Shown here one piece after another: positions 18,027 through 25,442 of a DNA stretch of 35,854 nt (position 1 is its first letter; each line of letters starts with the position of its first letter). The notes under the pieces are model-generated. The model was not told the DNA's origin, searched no databases, and saw only the letters and a list, made by a program, of their open reading frames with translations. Both the position numbers and the translations under genes were made by a program. This DNA is from an uncultured Bacilli bacterium (GTDB taxonomy: Bacteria; Bacillota_I; Bacilli_A; RF39; UBA660): positions 1-35,854 of the forward strand of contig CANREL010000010.1 in assembly GCA_947629655.1 (NCBI GenBank), written 5' to 3'.

Positions 18027-18056
18027 ATTATATGGTTAACTTTTTTTAATATTCAA
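18027..18056 (-). promoter_or_regulatory. Promoter of the LolA-like lipoprotein gene
   Basis: Minus-strand -35 TTGAAT (18051-18056), 18-bp spacer, -10 TATAAT (18027-18032). The -35 overlaps the T-tract of the terminator of the preceding CdaR gene. An AGAGGTG ribosome binding site lies before the ATG. Confidence 0.6.
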
Positions 18057-18084
18057 AATAAAAAGACAAATCCGAAGATTTGTC
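18053..18084 (-). terminator. Strong intrinsic terminator after cdaR
   Basis: Perfect 8-bp stem GACAAATC/GATTTGTC (18065-18072 with 18077-18084) closed by a TTCG tetraloop on the minus strand, followed by TTTTTATTTTG. It begins 6 bp after the stop codon of the YbbR gene. Confidence 0.9.
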
Positions 18085-18090
18085 CATAAT

Positions 18091-19458
18091 TTATTTTTTA
18101 GAAATTATTACTCTTACTTTTTGAGTTCTTGATGTATACACAAGTCGATTATCATCACCAGTTACTTTAACCTCAACTTCGTGTTCACCAGCCGTCAAAC
18201 CACTAAGATCAACTGAGGCAACTATCGATGAATTCTCAAGCGTTTCGATAACTGACTGACTACCTTTAACAATGACAGTAACTGAACTAGAGTTTTCATC
18301 GGCTGCTTGAGCTGTATAACCATCAGCCAAATTAGTAATATTAATTCTTACATTACTTACGTCAACTGAAACAACTTCATCAACGACAAGTCTAACTGTT
18401 ATCGTCTTAACGCTAATTTCTCTAACGCCAGCTGGATTGATCAAATTAACTGTGTAATTCTTATCAGAATTAATTCCTGAAATATCTATGGATACTGGTA
18501 AATACTCAATCTTATCAAGAGCTTCTTGACTACCATAAAGAGTTACTTCTTCAACACTAGAAGTCAAAGACTTAATAGCTTTTCCATCCAATTCTCCTTC
18601 TGTCTCAATCTTGACAGGAACAGTCTTATGTGGACTAGAAACAACTACTTCAGCTTCTAGAGTATCTGGAACTATTTCTACATCAACGATGTTACCAGTA
18701 TTGTCATAAGCAACTAGTTGAACATCACTAAGAGTCTGTGTTCCAACTTCTTTACTAGATAAATTTTCAACATCGATTAAGGCCTTAACAGAAGCAACTT
18801 GACTCAATTTGTATTCAGGTCCTTTTATCGTAACAGTATCTTTATTAAGAGATACACTTTCAATATTCAATTTAGTATTGAGTTTATCTTTATGAATGAC
18901 ATCAGCCGAAATCTCACGTGTCTCAGACATCTTTTTATAGACGACAACTGTTACCATCGAAGGATCAACTTTATAAGTGACCGATGAGACATTCTGTTTA
19001 TAATTCAAAGATACCTTATGCGTACCAGGTGTCAAATCACTCAAATCAACTGTAATCTCTTCAACAGGATATTGTTTAGCTAAATAAACATTCCACTTCT
19101 TACCAATTAGAGTGACATCAACTGTTTCCGGTAACCCCTCAATTACATAAGCTTCCTCATTATAAACTGGTGTTACTGGAATACCATAAAGCATTTCAGC
19201 ATTGTCATCAACAAGTGACACTCCCTCTTTATCAATTGCATAAAATGCTATTAACGCAAACAACAAAGATAATATTACAAGAGCTTGTCTATTATTGAGA
19301 ATTCTTTCTATTCCCTTATCATTATTTTTAAAATAATCTGAAATGTATAATATGAACTTAGTTATAGGTGAAATAACCCATTTATCGAAGAACTTTAATA
19401 TCGGACTAAATATATTTTTACTATGATTACTTATTCTCTTCATATATCTCTTCCTCAT
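18091..19458 (-). CDS. cdaR: YbbR-domain regulator of diadenylate cyclase (CdaR)
   Basis: Membrane-bound extracellular regulator of CdaA. 455 aa: cytosolic N-terminus, one transmembrane helix (about residues 58-75, QALVILSLLFALIAFYAID), then tandem YbbR domains of about 80 residues each. Repeated phrases are visible, such as GLPETVDVTLIGKKW, NKDTVTIKGPEYKLSQV, EEVTLYGSQEALDKI and SSVTVIVKGSQSVIETL, each the VTVxGpxxxl signature of a YbbR repeat. It overlaps the end of cdaA by 32 bp, as in other Bacillota operons. It is followed by a strong terminator, so glmM, the usual third gene, is not in this transcript. Confidence 0.92.
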   Translation of the reverse strand: MRKRYMKRISNHSKNIFSPILKFFDKWVISPITKFILYISDYFKNNDKGIERILNNRQALVILSLLFALIAFYAIDKEGVSLVDDNAEMLYGIPVTPVYNEEAYVIEGLPETVDVTLIGKKWNVYLAKQYPVEEITVDLSDLTPGTHKVSLNYKQNVSSVTYKVDPSMVTVVVYKKMSETREISADVIHKDKLNTKLNIESVSLNKDTVTIKGPEYKLSQVASVKALIDVENLSSKEVGTQTLSDVQLVAYDNTGNIVDVEIVPDTLEAEVVVSSPHKTVPVKIETEGELDGKAIKSLTSSVEEVTLYGSQEALDKIEYLPVSIDISGINSDKNYTVNLINPAGVREISVKTITVRLVVDEVVSVDVSNVRINITNLADGYTAQAADENSSSVTVIVKGSQSVIETLENSSIVASVDLSGLTAGEHEVEVKVTGDDNRLVYTSRTQKVRVIISKK

Positions 19459-20257
19459 CTACTTCCTCTTCAAAGTCTAATTCTTGTTTTGGTCTAAGTT
19501 CATCTATTAAAGTCATTCTTACATCGTCAATTGATAAGTTATAGAATAGTTCTCCTTTTAATGCGATTGATAGACGTCCTGTCTCTTCAGATACGACTAA
19601 GACGATGGCATCAGTTTCTTCACTTATTCCTAATGCCGCTCTATGTCTAGTACCCAAACGCTTATTACCTTTTAAATTATTACTAGTTGGGAAAACAGCC
19701 CCAGCACAGCTTATTCTATCTCCCTGAATAATTACACCACCATCATGTAATGGGTTATTAGGGAAGAATAGTGATACTAACAAATCTGCTGATAGATCAC
19801 CATATATTTTTTTAGCTTTTTCAATGTAATCCAACAAGCTGATATCCCTTTCAATGACTATCAAAGCTCCAATTCGTGCCTTTCTAAGTTGATCCATCGC
19901 ATTTACTATTTCGTAAACTAAACGTTCTCTTTCATCAACCGTCAAAATTTTATGACGACCGAGCAATTGACTTCTACCCAATTGTTCAAGAGCCGCTCTA
20001 ATTTCTGGTTGGAAGATGACGATTATCGCAAGAGGTCCCCACATTGCAACATATTCAAGTAACATTCCAACTGTTGTAAAGTTAAAGATATCAGAAATTA
20101 CCTTTAAAATTACTAAGAACAACACACCTTTAAAAATAAGTGTTAACTTGACATTGTCCTTTATAACTTTCAATATATAATAAAATATTAGCCATACTAA
20201 TAAAATATCAATTGTCTTATTTAAAATAGTAAAAATTCCATCTATAGAAATACTCAT
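19427..20257 (-). CDS. cdaA: Diadenylate cyclase CdaA (c-di-AMP synthase)
   Basis: Makes c-di-AMP from two ATP; in Bacillota this controls potassium uptake, osmolyte transport and wall homeostasis. 276 aa: three N-terminal transmembrane helices (about 12-30, 40-57, 62-82) and a DisA_N/DAC domain (about 100-245). The RHR motif is intact (204-206 in LGTRHRAALG). The DGA motif reads DGG (172-174 in PLHDGGVII), a conservative variant. The Asp that binds metal is kept. It starts 66 bp from the upstream gene and has its own promoter and a GGAGGT site. It overlaps cdaR. Confidence 0.95.
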   Translation of the reverse strand: MSISIDGIFTILNKTIDILLVWLIFYYILKVIKDNVKLTLIFKGVLFLVILKVISDIFNFTTVGMLLEYVAMWGPLAIIVIFQPEIRAALEQLGRSQLLGRHKILTVDERERLVYEIVNAMDQLRKARIGALIVIERDISLLDYIEKAKKIYGDLSADLLVSLFFPNNPLHDGGVIIQGDRISCAGAVFPTSNNLKGNKRLGTRHRAALGISEETDAIVLVVSEETGRLSIALKGELFYNLSIDDVRMTLIDELRPKQELDFEEEVDEEEIYEENK

Positions 20258-20288
20258 TAATATACCTCCATTTTTACGTAACTATTAA

Positions 20289-20317
20289 ATTATACAAGAT
20301 ATAGGAAAAATAGTAAA
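20289..20317 (-). promoter_or_regulatory. Promoter of cdaA-cdaR
   Basis: Minus-strand -35 TTTACT (20312-20317), 17-bp spacer, -10 TATAAT (20289-20294). It sits between the stop of the 20324 gene and cdaA, so the c-di-AMP pair has its own start. Confidence 0.6.
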
Positions 20318-20323
20318 GTAAAA

Positions 20324-20869
20324 CTACGTATTACTAGTTCCATCTTCGTTGATGACCAAAACTGCTGGAACATCAGTTTTAATAGAATCGGCATTGGTAT
20401 TATCAACGATAGGTGAAGTGTTATCAACAACTGGTACTGCACTATCAGTGCTTGGTGTAACATTATCAACTATAGGTGCTGTGTTATCAACTGGAGTTTC
20501 TGTTTGTTCCGTCTTAGGTTCATCTAATACTATGACATTCTCTTCTTTTTTCTTCTCTTCTTCGACGACAGGTTCTTTAACTTCTGGAACTGTTGGTTCA
20601 CTAACTTCACTAACAACTGGTGCAGTCGGATCTAAAACAGTTCCAACACCCGCATTTTGTGTTTGTTTTTCAATCGTTTCTTGAGCTTTCTTATATTCAT
20701 CTTCAGCTGCTTTTTCACGCAACACTTTAAGTTCAGCTAATCTCTTCTTAGAAACTTTATCACCGACAACCCCTAGACAAGCTAAAGAGAAAATAATCAT
20801 TAAAACGAACCAAATAATATAAACCCAACCACTTAACGTATATTCAAAAAAATTAACGATTAGTTCCAC
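20324..20869 (-). CDS. Single-pass membrane protein with acidic Thr/Val/Pro repeat tail
   Basis: Function not recognised. The best start is GTG at 20867-20869, with AGAGGGTGA six bases upstream, giving 181 aa. An upstream in-frame ATG at 20926 would add 19 residues but lacks a good binding site. A transmembrane helix (about residues 14-34, GWVYIIWFVLMIIFSLACLG) is followed by a short basic and helical stretch (SKKRLAELKVLREKAAEDEYKKAQETIEK, residues about 40-68) and a low-complexity tail of ~100 residues. The tail repeats phrases of the type APIVDN, VPVVDN and SPIVDN. The tail is probably disordered. Whether it faces the cytosol or the outside is not clear. Confidence 0.6.
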   Translation of the reverse strand: MELIVNFFEYTLSGWVYIIWFVLMIIFSLACLGVVGDKVSKKRLAELKVLREKAAEDEYKKAQETIEKQTQNAGVGTVLDPTAPVVSEVSEPTVPEVKEPVVEEEKKKEENVIVLDEPKTEQTETPVDNTAPIVDNVTPSTDSAVPVVDNTSPIVDNTNADSIKTDVPAVLVINEDGTSNT

Positions 20870-20943
20870 TAAATCACCCTCTATTCTATGTATATGATAA
20901 CATTTATTATTATCTTTTTCAATCACAAATCAAAATAAAAAAG

Positions 20944-21002
20944 CATTGTTTTAATACTTTTATTTGTCATTTAAAAGTTTAATGCATTAATCATAAACAA
21001 TG
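20944..21002. repeat. Nested inverted repeats between the 20324 gene and the JAMM operon
   Basis: Outer 8-bp arms (20944-20951 with 20995-21002) flanked by A-run and T-run on both sides. Inside lie a 6-bp hairpin (20956-20961 with 20973-20978) and a 10-base palindrome TAATGCATTA (20980-20989). It follows the last gene of the operon, so it probably ends transcription from 21037, but the branched form is unusual for a simple terminator. Confidence 0.5.
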
Positions 21003-21036
21003 TTTTTTGTAATTACATACCAATTTTAATAACCAA

Positions 21037-21474
21037 TTATTGCTTAGTTAAAATTTTAACCCGATGACTAATTCCATCTTTATCTAAGAATTCCCCAATC
21101 ATTTGACTATACTTTGGACTGTAAACGACCGTTATCTTGTCACTGCCAAAAGCCTTTTGTAACTCGTCGTGATCAACTGATGAAAGAAAAGCGGGATGTT
21201 GTCCATGAGAGTGATAAGTTCCAATCAAATTTTCAAAACCATCTCTATTTTCTTTAGCTAAAGCGCGAATGATATAAGCATAATAAAACTTAAAATCGTG
21301 ATCAGTTCCCAACTTATCTTCATAATATATATCATTGACATCACAAATTGTCACATCTGAACTGATATCCAAATTTCCATACAAAAAACCACCACATTCT
21401 CTAAAAGGATCCTTAAACGTGTGATCTATTAACATTCTCTTAACTCTTTCTGAAAACCTCACCAAATACTTCAT
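21037..21474 (-). CDS. JAB1/MPN (JAMM) domain metallopeptidase
   Basis: 145 aa from the ATG at 21474, chosen because AGAGGT lies 5 nt upstream; in-frame starts up to 21504 have no binding site. It is nearly all one JAMM domain. The catalytic Glu (E26 in FRECGGFLYGN) and the zinc motif H-x-H-x7-S-x2-D (H88, H90, S98, D101 in HSHGQHPAFLSSVD) are complete, so it should be an active zinc isopeptidase or similar hydrolase. Bacterial JAMM proteins act in thiocarboxylate release (cofactor synthesis), phage tails and ubiquitin-like systems. No ubiquitin-like or E1 partner is seen nearby. It is the last gene of the seven-gene accessory operon, 31 bp after the NTP pyrophosphatase. Confidence 0.85.
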   Translation of the reverse strand: MKYLVRFSERVKRMLIDHTFKDPFRECGGFLYGNLDISSDVTICDVNDIYYEDKLGTDHDFKFYYAYIIRALAKENRDGFENLIGTYHSHGQHPAFLSSVDHDELQKAFGSDKITVVYSPKYSQMIGEFLDKDGISHRVKILTKQ

Positions 21475-21505
21475 ACATACCTCTAATACCATAGTAACTA
21501 CCAAA

Positions 21506-22114
21506 TCATTTTTTTATCAAGGTCTTTTTATGCAAATATTCATTTTTATACCAATTTATGAATTCCTCTGTAGCTGATGTATGTCCATCTTGACGATTGA
21601 ATCTCTCTTCTTCAGTCATTTCCGCTAAAGTCTTAGAACAATTTTTAGGAATGAATAAATACCATAGATTAGATTTCGCATCAGAATTGTGTACACCTCT
21701 TTTCTCCATGGCTAACTCTCCTTCGCTCTTTCCATAAAAAGTGTAATAGTTATCGCCATCAAAAAAAGTCAAACAATCGAGAAAATGACAAGCACGATTC
21801 ACGACATTTTTCATATCATCAAGTAATTTTTCAATATTAGAAGACACCCCACTTCTCTTAACAAAAGCACCAGGGTAACCGGGATTATTTGGAAAGTCAT
21901 CGATATAGAAACCTGAGTCAGCAACAAAACAAGGCCTTTGTAAGAGATCATAGGCTTCTTTGGCTTTCATGCGTGATATGAATTCAATATCATTTACATC
22001 AGGTTCATCTAAATCATATTTATAAAAATCGATATCTAAGTCATTCATTTCAAAATATTTTTTAACCGAACGATATTTTCCATAATTTCCGGTCACATAT
22101 ACGATATTTTTCAC
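21506..22114 (-). CDS. Ham1/RdgB-like nucleoside-triphosphate pyrophosphatase
   Basis: 203-codon reading (202 aa) from a GTG at 22112-22114, with AGGGAGAG upstream and 1 bp after the SIS gene stop; the longer frame to 22186 overlaps that gene. The ITPase fold is shown by the N-terminal T-x-N-x-x-K motif (T8, N10, K13 in YVTGNYGKY), FVADSGFYIDDFPNNPGYPGAFV in mid-protein (the nucleotide-binding Asp-Ser-Gly and PG elements) and a C-terminal SATEEFINWY. Family enzymes hydrolyse ITP, XTP, dITP or other noncanonical NTPs to monophosphates. It is more diverged than housekeeping RdgB, and the operon context suggests a specialised substrate. Specificity cannot be read. Confidence 0.8.
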   Translation of the reverse strand: MKNIVYVTGNYGKYRSVKKYFEMNDLDIDFYKYDLDEPDVNDIEFISRMKAKEAYDLLQRPCFVADSGFYIDDFPNNPGYPGAFVKRSGVSSNIEKLLDDMKNVVNRACHFLDCLTFFDGDNYYTFYGKSEGELAMEKRGVHNSDAKSNLWYLFIPKNCSKTLAEMTEEERFNRQDGHTSATEEFINWYKNEYLHKKTLIKK

Positions 22115-22115
22115 A

Positions 22116-23018
22116 TTACATCTCTCCCTTATATTTATACAATTTTTTAACAACTGGTGAATAATTAACCTTTGATAAATCGACATCTATTTGTTCAGCC
22201 ATATCTTTCGTAAGTAACATACATTTATAAGTCAAATAAAAATCATTTACTATTTTATCAGGATATTTATAATCAAGTCTATAAACTTCTTCATAATATT
22301 GCCTAAGTTCTGAAAGCATCAACTCATCTAACTCAGTATTACTATTAAAATATATCAAAGAATTGTCATTGTGAAATCCTGTCGTACTCCTTCCATGACA
22401 AAATCCATATTTATCATGGACAAGAGGAACAGCTACTCCTGATTCTGTTAGAGTTGACTCCAAATAAGTAGCGGCTGAACTAGTCTCATATCCACTCATT
22501 ATTTCAAATAATGGTTTCCATTTTATCGGATTGATTTTTCTATCACCAAGTATTTCATAAATCAAAGTCTTATCTCCATCTAAATAATAGTTTAACAAAA
22601 TCGCCATCGGTATTAAGGTAGCAGCTAAAGATATAAAACTCTTCTCAATTTCACCACTATCATAATTGATATTATTTACTCCGTCTCTTTGACATCCAGA
22701 AAAAAGAAATTTATTCAAATCATTAGCAAAAGAAACATCAACACCATAGTTTTTACCACCATAACTGGAACAGATGACATTCTTAAATGGCTCTTTATTA
22801 CAATATAATAAATCTCTAGGTTCAAGATTAATTGCAATGATTCCATTTTTTTCACTCAATAACTTACTCATGAAATTACTGACGACAAAACTGCCACCAA
22901 CTCCTGTACATATCGTCGCATCTTTAATATTTTTTAAATAATAATTTATCTTCTCTAAATCAGACTTATCCAAACTAGAAATGACACGATCAACTAATAA
23001 ATTAAAATTTTCATCCAT
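22116..23018 (-). CDS. SIS-domain protein (sugar-phosphate isomerase-like)
   Basis: 300 aa. The N-terminal half has a sugar isomerase (SIS) core: ICTGVGGSFVVSNFMSKLL (about 37-55) is the phosphate-binding turn, followed by VICSSYGGKNYGV. The second half contains ETSSAATYLESTLTESGVAVPLVHDKYGFCHGRST, seen here by its start ETSSAATYLESTL and end YGFCHGRST, matching the second SIS repeat of phosphosugar isomerases/deglycases. The substrate would be a phosphosugar or sugar nucleotide. Not a canonical GlmS, AgaS or GmhA. It lies between the WYL regulator and the NTP pyrophosphatase. An AGAGGTGA site precedes the ATG. Confidence 0.7.
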   Translation of the reverse strand: MDENFNLLVDRVISSLDKSDLEKINYYLKNIKDATICTGVGGSFVVSNFMSKLLSEKNGIIAINLEPRDLLYCNKEPFKNVICSSYGGKNYGVDVSFANDLNKFLFSGCQRDGVNNINYDSGEIEKSFISLAATLIPMAILLNYYLDGDKTLIYEILGDRKINPIKWKPLFEIMSGYETSSAATYLESTLTESGVAVPLVHDKYGFCHGRSTTGFHNDNSLIYFNSNTELDELMLSELRQYYEEVYRLDYKYPDKIVNDFYLTYKCMLLTKDMAEQIDVDLSKVNYSPVVKKLYKYKGEM

Positions 23019-23069
23019 AAAAAATCACCTCTCAAGATATATATATCACTAGAGTAGGCGATATTTAGT

Positions 23070-23666
23070 CTATATAAATTTTTCTTTCAATAATTCGAAT
23101 TCACTTATTCTCTTTAATTCAAAATGCCTCATATCCTGACGAAGTTCACAGAAAGCAGCACAATACCAACCATCTTGAAACAAGAACATCTCAGCTGGAC
23201 ATATTACTCTCTCTGTCTCACCATATTTATAAGAATAATATTTGATTTTTACTTTTCTCTTTTCCTTAATAGCACGCATCAAAACATTATATCTATCTAA
23301 AATATCTTCTTTCAATTCTCTTTCTTCATCTTTACTACCAATATAAATCCCTTTAATTTTATCTTGTAATAGAATTAATTCACTTTTCTTTTTAACGTCA
23401 TTTTCCTTTTTGATAATCTCATCTAATAATTTAACATCTTTAGAGTTGAATTTTCTAATTGGCACCCTTATCGTTCGATTTAATACATATCCACCATATG
23501 GTCCCATTATCGTATCGATATAGATACCAGCTTTATCCAAGTCTTCTTTGTATTGTCTTACCATTCTCTCACTAATTTCTAATTTTGTAGCTAATTCATT
23601 TATGCTGTACTTTCGACCTGTTTGTAAGAGTTGAAGCATTGTAATAACATTAGATATTTTAGACAT
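23070..23666 (-). CDS. WYL-domain transcriptional regulator (YafY type)
   Basis: 198 aa from the ATG at 23666, with a GGTGGTGA site; the longer frame starting at TTG is not supported. An N-terminal helix-turn-helix of the DeoR/HTH_11 kind covers about residues 1-60 (SINELATKLEISERMVRQYKEDL). A WYL domain follows (about 110-190, with VKIKYYSYKYGETERVICPAEMFLFQDGWYCAAFCE). WYL domains bind nucleic acid or nucleotide ligands and often control stress, phage-defence and DNA-repair genes. The gene lies inside the operon it probably regulates. No C-terminal WCX extension is evident, so it is a short variant. Confidence 0.85.
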   Translation of the reverse strand: MSKISNVITMLQLLQTGRKYSINELATKLEISERMVRQYKEDLDKAGIYIDTIMGPYGGYVLNRTIRVPIRKFNSKDVKLLDEIIKKENDVKKKSELILLQDKIKGIYIGSKDEERELKEDILDRYNVLMRAIKEKRKVKIKYYSYKYGETERVICPAEMFLFQDGWYCAAFCELRQDMRHFELKRISEFELLKEKFI

Positions 23667-23689
23667 ATATTTCACCACCAATAATTCAA

Positions 23690-24373
23690 TTAAACAGTTT
23701 CTCTATCAATCCATCGCAAATAATCATGATTACAACTGGACATATCAAAAACAGCAAATTCAAAGCACTCATAACTGTGAATCTTTTTAACAACTTCATA
23801 TATTTTAGAAATTAAACTTTTTTCAGTCTTAACAAATAATAAATATTCTAAAGACTTTTCAATCTCCCCATTCCAACGCCATTTACTATTACTATTAACT
23901 ACTTGGCATCCACTTACTAATCTTTTGTCTAATAACATATCGACAACAGCATTTAATTCATCTTCATCTGAAAAAGCTATCTCAATCATACAATATTCTT
24001 TTTTACTGTTATCGATCATATCGCGCAACAATTGAATAACTTTCTCATCTTTTTTTCGTTTTAATGCTATCTTCTCTTCCAAAATTCGATTGATATTGAT
24101 AACTTTATATCCATCAATCACTTCATATTCATTTTCAAAATAGAGATTATAACCAATCTCAAAACAATCTTCACACTTTATTTCAAGTCCAAAGTGACCC
24201 ATTTTAGTTGGCCAATCGACTTTATCATAATAAGCATGTGATGTTGCTAAATCAATATCTTGCGTATTTTCTACAATATTTCTAAGAACTAGAGCAGCAC
24301 CACCAATGACGATATACTTATCTCTATCAAGATCTAAATGGGAAAGTTTTTCTAATATTTCTAATTTATTCAT
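23690..24373 (-). CDS. Fusion of a nucleotidyltransferase-fold domain and a CutA-like domain
   Basis: 227 aa from the ATG at 24373 (AAAGGTGAG upstream). Residues about 18-125 look like a minimal nucleotidyltransferase of the AbiEii/MNT kind: YIVIGGAALVLRNI, then TQDIDLA (GG...T-x-D-x-D). A later basic segment, EEKIALKRKKDEK, follows. Residues about 127-225 match CutA: strand CMIEIAFSDEDELN, RLVSGCQVVNS, WRWNGEIEKSLEYLLFVKT, and a final IHSYECFEF with YLRWI. CutA proteins are trimeric, PII-like and of debated role. I know of no standard fusion of these two. It overlaps the upstream gene by 8 bp, so it is coupled. Confidence 0.7.
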   Translation of the reverse strand: MNKLEILEKLSHLDLDRDKYIVIGGAALVLRNIVENTQDIDLATSHAYYDKVDWPTKMGHFGLEIKCEDCFEIGYNLYFENEYEVIDGYKVININRILEEKIALKRKKDEKVIQLLRDMIDNSKKEYCMIEIAFSDEDELNAVVDMLLDKRLVSGCQVVNSNSKWRWNGEIEKSLEYLLFVKTEKSLISKIYEVVKKIHSYECFEFAVFDMSSCNHDYLRWIDRETV

Positions 24374-25442
24374 CAACACTCACCTTTTCTAAGTATTCAA
24401 CTGGACAATAACCATCAACAAAAGCAATTGAAATATGATTTAGACTGGAAAAATTCATTGGTAAATCGTCATCGTATTTAGAAAAGTATTCTTCTTCCGT
24501 CACCTTTTTATAATATCCTAAGTCTAATTTATCATTATCACTATTACTCATATCATATCCATAAAAAATATCTTTTATCTTTCTTTGAACCAATTCAGAA
24601 TTTATATCAATGCGATATATATCTTTTTCATCCAATAATTCAGATATTCTCTTGCCCAATTCTCTCTTTAAAGGATATCTAAAAAAATATATATAACTAG
24701 ATCCATATTCACCTCTAAAAATATTCAAAGCGTCTAATATTTCTTCACGAGTCAATTCATCTTCACTTTTATTTTCATATTTAGCAATGTGCCAATCTTT
24801 AACGATTCTCTTTTTATATTTTGAAACATAATTATCAAATAAATCAAACATCTCATGATCATACATGTATTGCAAACTCAAAAGACCTATACTCATATCA
24901 GCACTTTTAGATACGACATGATAAAAATATAGAGGTTCATTCAAATTTAACAATTCTCCTTTTTGAACATGTTCATAAAACTTAGAACAACTAATACCAT
25001 AATCAGGTTTATCATACTTAAAGACGAAGACGTAATCATTATCGCTCTTAGCATTTTCTATAACAAATTTATTTTTGACATCTAATAATAACTCTCTAAT
25101 ATTAGAGTATTCATGGATACCACCATACTTTTCCCAAGAGTGTTCAAACCAATAAAACTTATCTTGGATGTGATAAGTCAAAAAAGCATGTGATGGTAAA
25201 CTTTGACCATCGTCAAGATAGATGAAATAAGTATCACTATCAATTTTATTATCATTGAACAACTTTCTCTCTAGTTCAACTTGATCCCAACAGACACCTT
25301 TTTTCTTCTTCAAAAGTTCATCTGGACTCAATAGGTAGTAATGCTCATCAAAAGATACATTATCACTTGCAATATCTAAACCATTTTCATCTAAAAAACC
25401 ATAATCTATTTTATTCATTATCTCAAAAAATTCTTCTATCAT
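24366..25442 (-). CDS. Transglutaminase-like cysteine protein with unknown C-terminal domain
   Basis: 358 aa. The N-terminal part (about 1-130) has a transglutaminase-like core: Cys51 in GVCWDQVELER, His85 in SLPSHAFLTY and an acidic residue in FYWFEHSWEKYGGIHEY (E100), which would make a Cys-His-acid triad. The middle and end (about 165-358) hold LNEPLYFYHVVSKSADMSIGLLSLQ and a final LNHISIAFVDGYCP. I do not recognise this domain. The start overlaps the stop of the 69-aa gene upstream (4 bp). Enzyme activity is an inference; it could be a hydrolase, amidase or modifier. Confidence 0.5.
   Translation of the reverse strand: MIEEFFEIMNKIDYGFLDENGLDIASDNVSFDEHYYLLSPDELLKKKKGVCWDQVELERKLFNDNKIDSDTYFIYLDDGQSLPSHAFLTYHIQDKFYWFEHSWEKYGGIHEYSNIRELLLDVKNKFVIENAKSDNDYVFVFKYDKPDYGISCSKFYEHVQKGELLNLNEPLYFYHVVSKSADMSIGLLSLQYMYDHEMFDLFDNYVSKYKKRIVKDWHIAKYENKSEDELTREEILDALNIFRGEYGSSYIYFFRYPLKRELGKRISELLDEKDIYRIDINSELVQRKIKDIFYGYDMSNSDNDKLDLGYYKKVTEEEYFSKYDDDLPMNFSSLNHISIAFVDGYCPVEYLEKVSVDE

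Noticed and set aside
20349..20684. Plus-strand Thr/Ser/Val-rich open frame opposite the repeat tail
   Set aside because: It mirrors the repetitive codons of the minus-strand gene, whose start, membrane helix and binding site are better supported.
21475..21504. Longer N-terminus for the JAMM protein
   Set aside because: The extra in-frame starts lack a ribosome binding site, while AGAGGT is placed well for the ATG at 21474.
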